Of a stretch of DNA of 64,000 nt, positions 48,501 to 59,639 are shown one piece after another. A model generated the notes under the pieces. The model was not told the origin of the DNA. It searched no databases and was given only the letters and a program-made list of their open reading frames with translations. The stretch's first letter is position 1. The number at the start of each line of letters is the position of its first letter. Both the position numbers and the translations under genes were made by a program. Source of the DNA: Ailanthus altissimus (taxonomy: Eukaryota; Streptophyta; Magnoliopsida; Sapindales; Simaroubaceae); assembly GCA_946807835.1 (NCBI GenBank), contig OX327684.1:33540501-33604500 (forward strand), written 5' to 3'.

Positions 48501-51138
48501 TTTTCTCAGACACACAAGGCATGTCGGAGTTCCAGAAAACAGAGTTTACATTTTGAAGGTCCTATAAATTCTAATTGTCTTTCTCAGTCATTTCTGAAGT
48601 CCAATATGAATGAATCAAGGTTGAGTAGAGATATCAGTCAGCTTGAGAATGCCTACTTCTCTATCAGATCCCAAATCCGCCTCAAACAAACTTCTGCTGC
48701 AGGGCGTTCTGATAAAGACTTGCTATTCCTCAGGGACAGGTGGTTGGAGGTACAAAACATGAATGATGAGTCAAACAAGAATCATCGATCCATGGATCAC
48801 CTTGGAACATTTTTTGAGGGTTTATGTAAGTTTGCTCGCTATAGTAAGTTTGAAGTTTGTGGGACATTAAGAAATGGAGATCTTCTCAATTCTGCTAACG
48901 TGATCTGTGCTTTAAGTTTTGACCGCGATGAGGAGTACTTTGCTGCAGCTGGGGTATCAAAGAAAATCAAGATTTTTGAGTTCAAATCCCTTATGAATGA
49001 CTCCATTGATATCCATTATCCAGTAGTTGAGATGTCAAACAAATCTAAACTTAGCTGTGTTAGCTGGAACAATTACATTAAGAACTATTTGGCCTCAACT
49101 GATTACGATGGTGTAGTTCAGGTGCATATTCCGTGCTGACTTTGATTTTATAGTATAATGTAGCTATTACTTATTATGGTAATTGTCGTATTTAATTATT
49201 CATAATTATATTGGAAAAATAAAATAGTCAATTTCTCTTGGTTCTTATTGATAGTTAATGTACTTAGTATCAATATTTTATACGCGAGTGGATTCCAGAT
49301 ATGGGATGCCAGCACTGGTCGAGGATTTTCTCAATACATAGAGCACACAAGGAGGGCGTGGTCTGTTGACTTTTCTCATACCGACCCAACCAAGTTTGCA
49401 AGTGGAAGTGACGACTGTTCTGTGAAACTGTGGAGCATTAACGAGGCATGCTTCTTCTTGTATCATTTAATTTTTTGCCTACAGTTTCGTGATATTGTCC
49501 TTTTATAAACCAGAGTAACGTATGACAGATTTTCTTGTCTGTTTTATCTCTGTGTATATGAAGACCAAAAGTTATTTATAATATGTCAAATGCAAGCTGC
49601 ACTTGGACTTGTTTCTTTATCTGACTTTGAATTCCTTTTATTTGGGAAATTATTAAAAGAAATGTGGATTTCATTTCTAATTACTCCTGCAGAAAAGTTC
49701 TGCTGTCACCATTGGAAATGCTGCCAATGTCTGCTGCGTTCAGTTCTCTGTTTTCTCTAGTAATTTGCTGGCTTTTGGATCTGCTGATTACAAGGTCTAC
49801 TGCTATGATGTTCGGAATACTAGGATACCTTGGTGCACGTTAGCTGGCCATGAGAAAGCTGTTAGCTATGTGAAATTTTTAGATTCAGAAACCCTTGTTT
49901 CTGCATCAACAGATAACACTCTCAAGCTTTGGGATTTGAGGAAAAGCAGCCCAGCTGGGATATCCTCTGTTGCTTGCAGCTTAACTTTTAGGGGTCATAC
50001 CAATGAGAAGGTTGGTTACCCTCCTGAATAATTGATACAACCGTTTGAGAATATTGTATTTTTGCTTGATTCTATGTACATATATATAATTTGTAACATG
50101 TTTTCTGCTTGCTCAGAATTTTGTGGGTTTATCTGCAATGGATGGATACATAGTATGCGGTTCAGAAACTAATGAGGTATATTGTTCTATTTCAACTCGC
50201 AACTTTGAGAAAAGATTTCTATCGCGGGGTGGTTTATGGTTTCTGACTGTTTATGAAAGGGTATGATCTAACAAATGATTTTTGTGCAATGAAGCTGGTA
50301 TATATATTTTTTAATTGTATTTATTATAAACCAACCTGCTTTTGGACTTCTTGCTGTTTAGTTCTGTACTTATTTGCTGCATGACTCAATCTCTGTAATA
50401 GAATTTTATACATTTCACAATCAACTGAAATCAACTTCCTCAATCATTTCGTGGATGCTACTTCAGTCTTTGCGCAATTTGCTGGTTTTACCAATTAACA
50501 TATAGCAATGAAATATTTTAGGAACTAATGTTTAATATGTGCTCATCTAAACTGCCTTATCCAAGAGTTCAAATGAATATGTTATCCCTCTTTTGTTTCC
50601 ACGGATACAGAGAACCATCTGTGAGAGCCTGATCCAGGAGATCTTTCCAGAAAAAATAAACTGTTCCTTGTTAAACTATACAATAAGTATTTATGCTCAT
50701 TAGATAAGATATTTTAATGCTTTAGGATTTAGCTTCTAGGGAATGGGTTGGGTGTTATACTCCATGGAATGTAAGGCTCATGTTTTATAAGCTTACAATA
50801 AGAATTTGTCATCTTTGTGAATTTACATGGAAGATGTGTGGTGTACAACACCTTTCTTTTTTCTTCCGAAATGTATTACTTTCATTACAGTTATGCCATT
50901 GTATATAAGTTTTAACCAGTTCCAAATGCTATTTTCTTTTCAGGTTTACAGTTATTATAGATCTATGCCAATGCCAATCACTTCTCACAAATTTGCATCC
51001 ATTGATCCTATTTCTGGTCATGAGATTGGTGATGATAATGGGCAGTTTGTATCGAGTGTCTGTTGGGGACAAAAATCAAACATGGTTGTGGCAGCAAATT
51101 CAACTGGATGTATAAAATTATTGCAAATGGTGCAATGA
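45548..51138 (+). CDS. SPA1: SUPPRESSOR OF PHYA-105 1-like (SPA1), 1,070 aa, 7 coding exons
   Basis: Coding exons: 45548-47029, 47737-47894, 48269-49121, 49299-49445, 49693-50010, 50117-50176, 50944-51138 (3,213 nt, in frame). The start is the first ATG in frame after an upstream leader. Residues of about 300-545 form the kinase-like region (ICLREWL, a degenerate catalytic loop LQDLQPS). Two coiled-coil stretches follow (about 579-625 and 660-690), then a seven-bladed WD40 propeller (about 757-1067) with WDLR and YDVR repeats of the type that contacts DDB1. SPA proteins pair with COP1 in CUL4-DDB1 ubiquitin ligases and destroy HY5, CO and other light-signalling factors in the nucleus. The MERV-type start and EELIVGNYR block favour SPA1 over SPA2-4. 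The fourth intron uses a GC donor. Confidence 0.93.
46190..46309 (+). repeat. 60-bp in-frame tandem duplication in SPA1 exon 1
   Basis: Residues 215-234 and 235-254 are diverged copies of one 20-residue unit: both start ML, share KGxIS and end RELG. The DNA copies start at 46,190 and 46,250. As I recall Arabidopsis SPA1, it has one copy of this motif. The unit lies in the poorly conserved N-terminal region ahead of the kinase-like part. Confidence 0.8.
49446..49692 (+). other. Probable GC-AG intron of SPA1
   Basis: The exon ends ...AACGAG and the intron begins GCATGC. The next exon starts after CTGCAG at 49,693. No GT donor nearby keeps the frame, while the GC donor joins WSINE to KSSAV, which matches the family's protein continuity. 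GC-AG introns are about 1% of plant introns. Confidence 0.75.
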
Positions 51139-53316
51139 GAGTTGCTTCTCTTTAAATGTCCTAGACTTCAGCTCTATTCCTCAAAGTACTTGCCTGTCTC
51201 AAGTTTTAGATATCTTATCCCTTCTTGGCATTAAATCAAGCTGCAATTTATTGCTGTGAATAGGCTTTTACAAGGACCGATATTTAATTGATCTGCTTCT
51301 CACATTTGCCATTCAGATGTTTCTGGTTCATCTGTACATCTGCAAGGTGCTCGTCTATTGAGTACACCAACTGAACCCTTTATGCTAAAATAAAACTGAA
51401 TTGAAGTTGGCTAGATGGATATTGCTGTTGCAGAAAAAGGGCATTGGGCTGCAATGCCTCCAAGAGCTGGATGTCAAGTGATTGAAAATCTTGTTACTTC
51501 TGATTCACTGCCCAGTCTCTCTTGGACAAGTTGATCATAAGTTGATTATAAACATGCATCAGACATTAAGAATTTTGTATAGTCACATATAAGTATGAGA
51601 AAATAATTAGTCAGCAGCTAATATCGAAGCTGTTAGATTTACCTTTGTGGAGTGGGGCAATTCACGCAGAAAAGGTGAAATTCGGATCATATCAAGATTC
51701 CCTTACCAACACAATTCTATGGCTAGATCAAACCCGGCTAATGAATCACAGCATATTTGGTATAATGATATTGAAACAGTCATTGAATTCTTGGAACTTC
51801 AGAGAAAAGCTTGTATTCACCATGATTGCTATCAAACTTTACATTCACGCAGCTGAGGCGTGTGGTTTTTCAATTTTGTAGGGAATAAGATTCTTATTTT
51901 GATTAATAGGAACTCTTTTTGATGTAGATAAAATTTATGAATTTTCTTTGGACCAATTAAGTTTTTGTCTGGCGCGACACCATTCTGCCATTGTTGATGT
52001 AGAATTCCCAGTAAAGCTTACTTTGTTTATTCATTATCTTTGTTAATATTCTGGAGTAAGTACAAAGACTTGACAGTAAAACAATGGATAATTGGCTAAG
52101 CTTTTATCTATGAAAGGAATAAGAAGAAGTAATTATTTATTCATTCAGTTGCTGAATATATACATGAGTTTAAGAAGATAAATGCAAATCATATTCAAAC
52201 TAAAACAACTTATTCAAAGTCAAATCCTACAAGTTAGGAGATTGAATTTTATTCTCACTACAACTCTTTGACTGAGTCCATGAAATTCAAACTGAATTAC
52301 AACTCTGAAAAATATCAAAATTCAACAATCTTACATGTCAATACTGTTTTTTCTTTTTGCTTTCAAAAAGATTTGAATCTACTGATCTCAACACGTTGAT
52401 TTGGATTCTTTAGTCTTGAATAAAACACCATTACATGTATTCGCTGATGGTGCTATCAGATGCAGGTATTTGCATTAATCAAGTCTCTTCTGCGGCTTGC
52501 TAAACAGAGTTGAACTTTGTTTACCTTTTATTCTTGAATTAAAAGCCATTGCATGTATTGGCTGATGGTGTTCTTTTTCCGTCAATTTGCTTCTAGGATA
52601 ATGTTCTTCATCTGTTGAAATTCTAACAACAAAGTTCTTAAACTACATTTTGTTGAAAAGCAAAGGGTAACAATTAATGCAGGATAGCAAAGGATAACAA
52701 TCAATGCTACTATCTCCAGTGAATATCTGCTAATTAGCAGAGGCTCAATGGGAATCTTATGTTTATCATTTTAAAAAGGGATATTAAGAAATTGGAGGTT
52801 GTAGGTGGGTTGTTTTGGCTAAAAGTTTCAAGTGGGTTAACAATATATGGTATCTGAAGGTTCTGCAAGTTACGAAGAGCTCATCGGGAACCTGTTCTCC
52901 ATGAGATTAAGATCCCTACTGCTTAATCACCAATGAAGTAAGAAAAACTCAAATCAATCTTACTGACCTTGAAAAGAAACTGCTTCTGCTGTTTTTGTTG
53001 AATGTCTCCTATGCATTGAATTCTTTCCTTTGACAATGTAGCTGAAAGTTGAATCTCTCGTACAATAAAGATTGAATCTGTTCAGCTGAAATAACTAATT
53101 ATACACGTACAATGAGGCAGTGCAAGTAACATATCCCTGCCCTAACTCAATCAGTCAATCCAACAAAGTCTTCAACCCATGCATGGTTGGATAATTGAAT
53201 TATTGTAAATGATCTGCATGCCACTCAATCAGAGCTTCACTGTTTATGTCATGATTGATCTGCATGCCACTTCATCAAAGCTTCACTGTATGTGGATGCA
53301 ATCTGGTATTCAGTAT
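51139..53316. other. Convergent 3' region between SPA1 and the kinase-like gene
   Basis: The two genes end towards each other. The SPA1 3' untranslated region probably occupies the first few hundred bases. Open frames at 51,645-51,881 overlap in two frames and have no domain I know. Phrases such as cattacatgtattcgctgatgg near 52,430 and 52,550 are a diverged local repeat. No gene is supported. Confidence 0.45.
53210..53301. repeat. 46-bp duplication, two copies
   Basis: TGATCTGCATGCCACT with following sequence occurs at 53,210 and 53,256, 46 bp apart, with a few differences. It lies just past the stop of the kinase-like gene, probably in its 3' untranslated region. Confidence 0.75.
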
Positions 53317-55620
53317 CTAGGAGAGCTCAGAATCGGACATGTGGCCGGAGGATGATCTCCGCATTCTTGGACTCAGCGCCACCAGCTGAGTTTCTGAGCT
53401 CATTCGTAAACTACGGCCACAAGGAGTCAGTTGTGGAGGTCTTACCGATCTCTCTTTTGGTGTCCCTATGAAATCAAACCCAGAGGTTGTTAGTCAGTCC
53501 AATATTATGTCAATCACCTTCGGTTCTCCACCAGAACTCCACATGTTTGTATGGAACTAGTCATGTAAAATTTTCTTACTTAGCTTTTAAAAATGCCTTT
53601 CAAAGCTTGTATTATCTGTTTCTAGCTATTTAAAGCATTGATTTCAAATAAATAATTCAATTATATGTCGAGTAAAATAATCAGTCACAGATAATTGTGA
53701 AATTTGGAGCTAACCTCGTTGTTTGATTGCTTTCGGTTCTGAAGACTTCTTTATAGAGGAGAATTTCTTGTTCATATATTCGGGTGAAGGTAAAAACTTT
53801 CTCTCAGTCCTAGGTGGAGATGGATCATCTGGTGTGGTTACATTCTCATCTCCACTAAATGAAGTTCTATCACTTCCTGATTCAGATGTGTCTTTAAAAC
53901 TTGTGCTTGTTTTCTCTCTCTCCATAACTCTATAAACAAACATTTGAAATGGGATTTCCGATATTGGGGAAATATTAGGAGACTCCCAAGAAGAGATTTT
54001 GCTCAAAAACCTAGACTCAATGTCCCAGTAATCTACCAATGGCATTGGGGGATCTGGTTGGCTATTATAATGAGGGTTCATCACAAGGAACCGTTTTATG
54101 TATCGGAGAATCCTACAGATGGATGAGAAGCTTGGCCGTAGATTTGGGTCTGCTTGCCAACATTTCTTTGTCAAGGTTGTTACATACTTTGGCGAATGGA
54201 ACGGGAACAATGGCCTCTCTCCTGCCCTAATGTTTCTGCTCATTTTGTCTCCTTGAAGGTGAGCATCTTCAAATGGAATCTTCCCTGTCAAAATCTCAAA
54301 ACAGACCATTCCAAAACTATACACATCAGATTTTTCTCTGTATTTAGAATTTCTTGCAGTTCCCGTCTGATCTTGCTCTTCTAGAACTTCTGGAGCATGC
54401 CATATGAATGGGAAGGTTCCACTCTGAGCTGAAGGGCTTTTTGGTGGGGTGATGTTTTTCACGGAAGATAGTCCAAATCCTGAAACCTTTGCATGCAGAT
54501 ACCCTTCTGTGGAGGTGCCTCTTGATTTGAGAAGAATGTTACTAGGATTTAAATCGCCGTGGTAGATTTTCTTGGAGTGGAGATACTCCATTCCTCTGGC
54601 AATTTGAAGCATCAGATCAACAGCAACTGGAAGGGAAAATGGAATCCGCTTTCTCGGGCAACAAATCTCTTTGATATAGCCGGATAGGTCTCTACTCATT
54701 AGTTCCATAACCAGAAAACACTCTTTCTTTTCCTCATCGGTAAACCCACAAAGGAAATGCATGATATTTGGGTGGGTAAGAGATAACAGAGAAGTAATCT
54801 CAGGAACTACAGGTTCAATGTCCCCAAAAAAGTGTCGTAAGGCAACACTCTCACCCAGCCACAGGATTTCCTTGTACTGACTCCCACTCCCCAATCGGCG
54901 CCTCACATGGTAATCCTCAGACTTAATTAGGATTTTACTTGGTAAGAGTTTCCCAGTCAAAGACCCTAAACCATCTAGGTTTTTGAAAAGAACATCTACC
55001 AGTCGATGCTCCTGTTTTGTTGAACCTGAGATTTTCTTGTCCTGGATTTTGTTGAATAGGATCCACCTATCTTCTCTCCAAACTGTATTAATCCTGTTGC
55101 AAAAATCTGGTATAACAAGATACTGCTTCCCAAATTTCCATTGGAAAAGTTTCGGGTCTTTCCATTCTTTTTGATACTTGTTCGAGTAGACAACTCTTTT
55201 CTTTTTCATCTGATCATGATCCCTCCCAGTGAATTCTGCTGCCAGCTCAATTGCTTCGATCACGACTGGAAAGCAGCTAAGTAAGTTATGAATGCAAAAC
55301 TCAACGCAGTCTGTGTTCTGATAGAGAGTAATAGCTTTAGCCCACCAGTCCCTAATTTCCAAGCATTGTCTAATATAGGTTTCTCCTTCTTTAAAGATCC
55401 TGCGGAGCTCTTTCAAGGGTTGTTCAAGAATATTCCATTTCTCATGTCTCTCTTCAAATTTCAGGTTCTGTCTCATCTCTTCCGCTATTGAATCATATGC
55501 AAAACTGAAGATGTCTAGCAACAAACAGCATTGCCTCTGATTGATTTGGATACTGTCTCTGAATACCATTAAAGCCTTGATACTTCCCAGCACCTCTCCT
55601 ATCCTACCTAATTGCTCCAT
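53317..55620 (-). CDS. Plant DUF1221-type kinase-like protein, probable pseudokinase, 684 aa
   Basis: Two coding exons, 55620-53715 and 53465-53317 (2,055 nt), joined by a 249-bp GT-AG intron; without the splice the frame would stop at 53,710. Residues 1 to about 220 form the helical N-terminal domain that I link to the DUF1221/MCAfunc plant family. A kinase fold covers about 235-515: glycine loop GSGSQYKE, VALRHF with Arg262 where the ATP-binding Lys is expected, HGDLNPSN (354-361) instead of HRDLKPxN, and SGFG at 380-383 where DFG is expected, then an intact APE. The C-terminus is Ser/Pro/Arg-rich. Loss of Lys and the DFG Asp suggests a scaffold or weak kinase. Its cellular role is unknown to me. 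Confidence 0.88.
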
Positions 55621-56890
55621 TCCAGATCAAACTCTGTATTTCCCCAATTCAATTTTGCGTATAATAACTGTAATCCTCAAATTAATGAAATTTCATACGA
55701 GTCAAACTCAATTCACTTGAATAGAAAAATGAAAACATAAAACAATATCCCTCAATAAGTTTGAAATTGAATTACGTACCAGAGAAAAATAGCCAGATGG
55801 GAAGGAGAAACAAGAACAGAGAATTGTATCCAAATGGATCCCCCCGGATCAAGATATAATTCTTTCAAAACCAATGTTGTAATGCACAAATTAAACTTTT
55901 TTGGGGTAATTGGCGATGTCCCAGATAATTAAGAATACAGATAGCTGAAACACAGAAATGCTGATGTCCTGAAGATTTTTGCAAATCTCAGGATTTCAGC
56001 CAAAAATGCTGGAATTGGCTAGAATTCCCGTCACAATCACAAAATAGACCTGAGAAATAAGAGTTAAATTTGACAGGAAAAGGATTCCTGTGGTTTTAAT
56101 TTGAAGAAAATGGCATTAACATTTTCCGGGAAAATCTGTCGTGTGGGGAAATATTCCGTAAGAGAGTATCTAAGACAAAACTCGCCAGCTTGCTTTGGTT
56201 GAAACAGTAGTTTGGTTTTTGGTTGTCAGCTTGGTGCGAGGTTCTTTGTACAAGTGTTCCCGCGAGTTTCGATGTTCTCGTTCAATTTGCCGTTACTTCT
56301 CCCTGAATTATGGTTCTACGTGCCATTTGACTGTTAACTACCCACGCGTTTCCTTAAAAATGACAGAAACAAATATTTGATGAAAAGTATACAGAATAAA
56401 AGAATATTAATTGAATTTTGAATCGATATCTAAAACAGAATAAAAGTTCTCTCTCGAGTTCTAGAGGACAAAACTTATTTTTATTAACAAGAATATTAAT
56501 GCTTTAGTTATATTTTCAAACATATATTGATATATTTTTTCATACAATTATTTATTCCTCTTTCTCACAAAATTTCATTATTATCATATTAAAGCTGTGA
56601 GATGGTTGATGTTTCCGTCTGTTGTGAAAGATGTTTCTTTTTTTTTTCCCTTTTAAACAAGATCATAAAACTGAGAAGAACTCATTTTTTTGTCTGTTGG
56701 TTGCTCCCTTTAGTAATAGCACGTGCTTGCTCGAATTCTTGGAGAATGATTATGAACTTGGGTTACTTCGTCCAAATGGAAAATCGAAAATAGTACAGCT
56801 AGATGGGTGGGCGTGGTTTTAAAATTATCTAAATTCTAATGAAGGGCCATTGCGATTCACATTTTTACAGTTGATTGCAGATTTGGGCTC
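55621..56890. other. 5' leader and promoter of the kinase-like gene
   Basis: On the minus strand, CTCTG|GTACGT near 55,780 looks like the donor of a 5' leader intron ending shortly before the ATG. A G-box GCACGTGC lies at 56,719-56,726. No coding exon or repeat is evident up to the copia element at 56,891. Confidence 0.4.
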
Positions 56891-57266
56891 TGAAGGATAA
56901 ATGAATCTGCTGTAAAACAGAAAAATTCCCAAAAAAGTAAAATTTTCTTATAAACTTAACCAAACACTGATATACAAAGAAACAGAGAAGTGTATTAAAA
57001 ATAAAAGATTTTATTATCAATCTCAAAACTATTCTCCTGATTACAATACGTCCACTATTTATACAGAACTCATTATAGCTAAGTATACAATATTTGAGTA
57101 ATATACAATTTGTTTATTTTGGCAGGAGTCATAACAACTCTAAAACTAATCTGTAACTGATTCCCGTGATTCATGCTTCTGTGGCTGAGCTGGTATCTTT
57201 ATTTGCAACTACTTTGTCGAGCTGGCTGCTTTGGCTTTCATCCCCATGCAAGCTCAACTGTATGGA

Positions 57267-57910
57267 TTAGACATTGAGCTTGGAAGTAAGAAACTGAAAT
57301 CGATGAACTGGTAGTAAAGATTCAATCCAAGTGATTTTAGCTGCCCCTTGAGCTAGTGCTTTGTACTCAGATTCAGTGCTAGACCTTGATACAACATTCT
57401 TTTTCTTTGCACTCCAAGAAACCAAATTTTCAGCATAGAAAACACAGTAGCCAACATAGGATCTTCGATCATCAACATCACATGCCCAATTAGCATCTGT
57501 AAAGATTACAAGGCTTAAGGAATTACCAGGTCGAAAGAGAAGACCATGTGTTTTTGTTCCCTGCAAATACCGTAACACTCTTTTGCAGCATTGCCAATGA
57601 ATAAGAGAAGGAGATGACAAATACTGACTTAGTTTGTTCACTATGAATAAAATTCTGGTCTAGTCAAAGTGACATACTGTAATGCACCAATGATACTTCT
57701 ATATAATGTAATATATGAGAAATGTTTGTCAGTTTGAAAGGTTAACTTGAGACCAGTGCTCATAGGAGTGGAGCAGCCTTTACATGATGCCATATTTGGT
57801 TTGGCAAAAGGAACATTAATGTACTTAGTTTGAGACAAGTGTAGTGAGTTACCAATCTTTGTAATTTTGATTCCAAGAAAATAAGCCAAATCTCCAGAAA
57901 TTTTAGCTTA
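57267..57910 (-). pseudogene. copia RT end and RNase H, fragment
   Basis: From about 57,905 downwards the frame reads AYFLGIKI, a TKYI block and ALQYVTLTRP (end of copia RT). After a stop near 57,641 come HWQCCKRVLRYLQGT and the RNase H core with FTDANWACD and STESEYKALAQG. The active-site Asp and Glu are present. The upstream two-thirds of RT is absent, so no product is possible. Confidence 0.85.
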
Positions 57911-59099
57911 GTACCATTACCTACAACAATGTTTTCATTACCTTTTGTACTCACTGCTTGCGCTCATGTTGTTGTAGTTATTAGTAACTTGGTTAGTAGC
58001 TCCACTATCCATGTACCAATTCATATCACCATCAATATCAAAAGCTAGTTCAGCAACATATGCAGCAGACTGAGTCTGTTGAGCTTGTTGATTATTCTGA
58101 AATGCAGCTTGTCCCTATGGTACATTTGGAACAAAATCTTCTTTGAACCTGTGCCAGCATTTATAAGCTCAATATCCTGCCTTAAAGCATATTTGACAGA
58201 TAGATCTTGGAGTTGGTTTTCCCTTAGCCACCTGTGAATTGTTTCCCTTTTCCTCTTCCACTATATTTTCTTCAAAGATCTGAGAATTTTGATTGTAGCC
58301 ATCACTATAATTCTTATTTCCACCATAATCACCTTTATTATTAAATCCAGTCTTATACTTATGTTTTCCAGCCATGTTTGCCAAATTTGTTGACATATGA
58401 TTACCAGAAACAGCAATGGTGAGTTCAATCCTTCCTTCTTGACTTATTAACACTGAATAAATTTCAGCCATTGACATCTCTTCAGATCTTCTTGAAACAA
58501 GAAGTGCAACCGAATCATATTCTGCACCTAGACCAACCAGCATATATGAGATCAGATCTTAATCTGAGACTTGCTTTCCAGCTATAGCTAAACTGTCTGA
58601 GATACTTTTTATCTTCATAAAGTAATCATTCATGCTTAGATTTCCTTTCTTAATAGTCTGAAGCTGAGTCCTCAATTGTGTAAGTCAAGCCAAAGATTGG
58701 CTCCCAAACATACGATCAAAAACTTCCATATTTCATAAGAAGACTTACATTGAATCACTGAGCTGAGAACTGATTCTGTCATGGTTGAGAATATAACCAG
58801 CTCATAAGTAAAGAGTCTTGACACCTCCATAATTGGTACTCTGGATTTGTTACTGGATTTGAGCTTGAGTTTAAATCAACTACTGAATCTGGACAGGATC
58901 TTTCACCAATTAAAAGATCTTCAATATCATTTCCTCTTGTACAAGCAAGAACTTGAGACTTCCACAAAAAGAAATTGTTACAGTATAGTTTGACAGGATT
59001 CGAAAAAGTTAGGTTGTTGTTCTGAATGATTGTGAGAGAATTCATTTGAGCATTTAGATTTGAACTTTGAGATTGATCAATGTTTGAGGAGCTTGCCAT
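57911..59099 (-). pseudogene. copia gag and start of protease, broken
   Basis: Gag starts with ATG at 59,099 (MASSSNIDQSQ), just after the primer site. It continues through a NFFLWKSQVLA block to a zinc knuckle starting CQICFKAGY at about 58,150-58,180, where the expected His is Tyr and a stop follows. Frames change between 58,545 and 58,780. The protease start, WYMDSGATNQV, lies near 58,000. The protease then runs to a GNGTKL segment near 57,920 and breaks. Confidence 0.75.
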
Positions 59100-59639
59100 C
59101 GACTCTGATATCATGAAGGAAAAATGAAACTGCTGTAAAAAAGAAAAGTTTTCAAGAAAGTGATATTTTCTCATAAACTTAGCCGAACACTAATATACAT
59201 AGAAACAGAGAAGTGTATCAGAAATGAAAGATTTTATTATCAATCTCAAAACTAATTCTCCTGATTACAATACATCCACTATTTATACAGAACTCATTAT
59301 AGCTTATTATACACTATTTGAGTAATATACAATTTGTTCATGACAACTCTAAAACTAATATTCCCATGATTCATGCTTCTGTTATTGAGCTGGCTGCTTT
59401 GGCTTTCAAGCTCGAATAGACTACACAAATTGTGAGCGGTGTAAATGAAAGTAAATGGAAAACAAAAAAAAAAAATTGTCAATCTAATTTAAGTGGGTCT
59501 CTACTATCACTGCCTGTTGTTTTGTTGCTACCGATACCAACAGCTATTGGTGCAATGCAAAGAAACTCAGGCCACTATGTGCGGCTTACATTTCTTAATT
59601 TCTAGTCATTCTGCTTTTGTTTATGTACCACCAATTATT

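Larger units (their letters stand above)
56891..59408 (-). mobile_element. Ty1/copia deletion derivative
   Basis: Reverse-oriented element of 2.5 kb. Its LTRs are 56,891-57,240 (3' LTR, 350 bp) and 59,114-59,408 (5' LTR, 295 bp, with internal deletion). Both begin TGAAGGA and end GGCTTTCA on the plus strand. The primer site TGATATCAGAGTC lies at 59,101-59,113, a variant of the initiator tRNA-Met type. Flanks GGCTC and AGCTC are a 5-bp target duplication with one change. Interior: gag, the start of protease, then the end of RT and RNase H; integrase and most of RT are gone. It is non-autonomous and decayed. Confidence 0.85.

Noticed and set aside
51645..51881. Two overlapping plus-strand frames after SPA1
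   Set aside because: No domain recognised; probably chance in the region between convergent genes.
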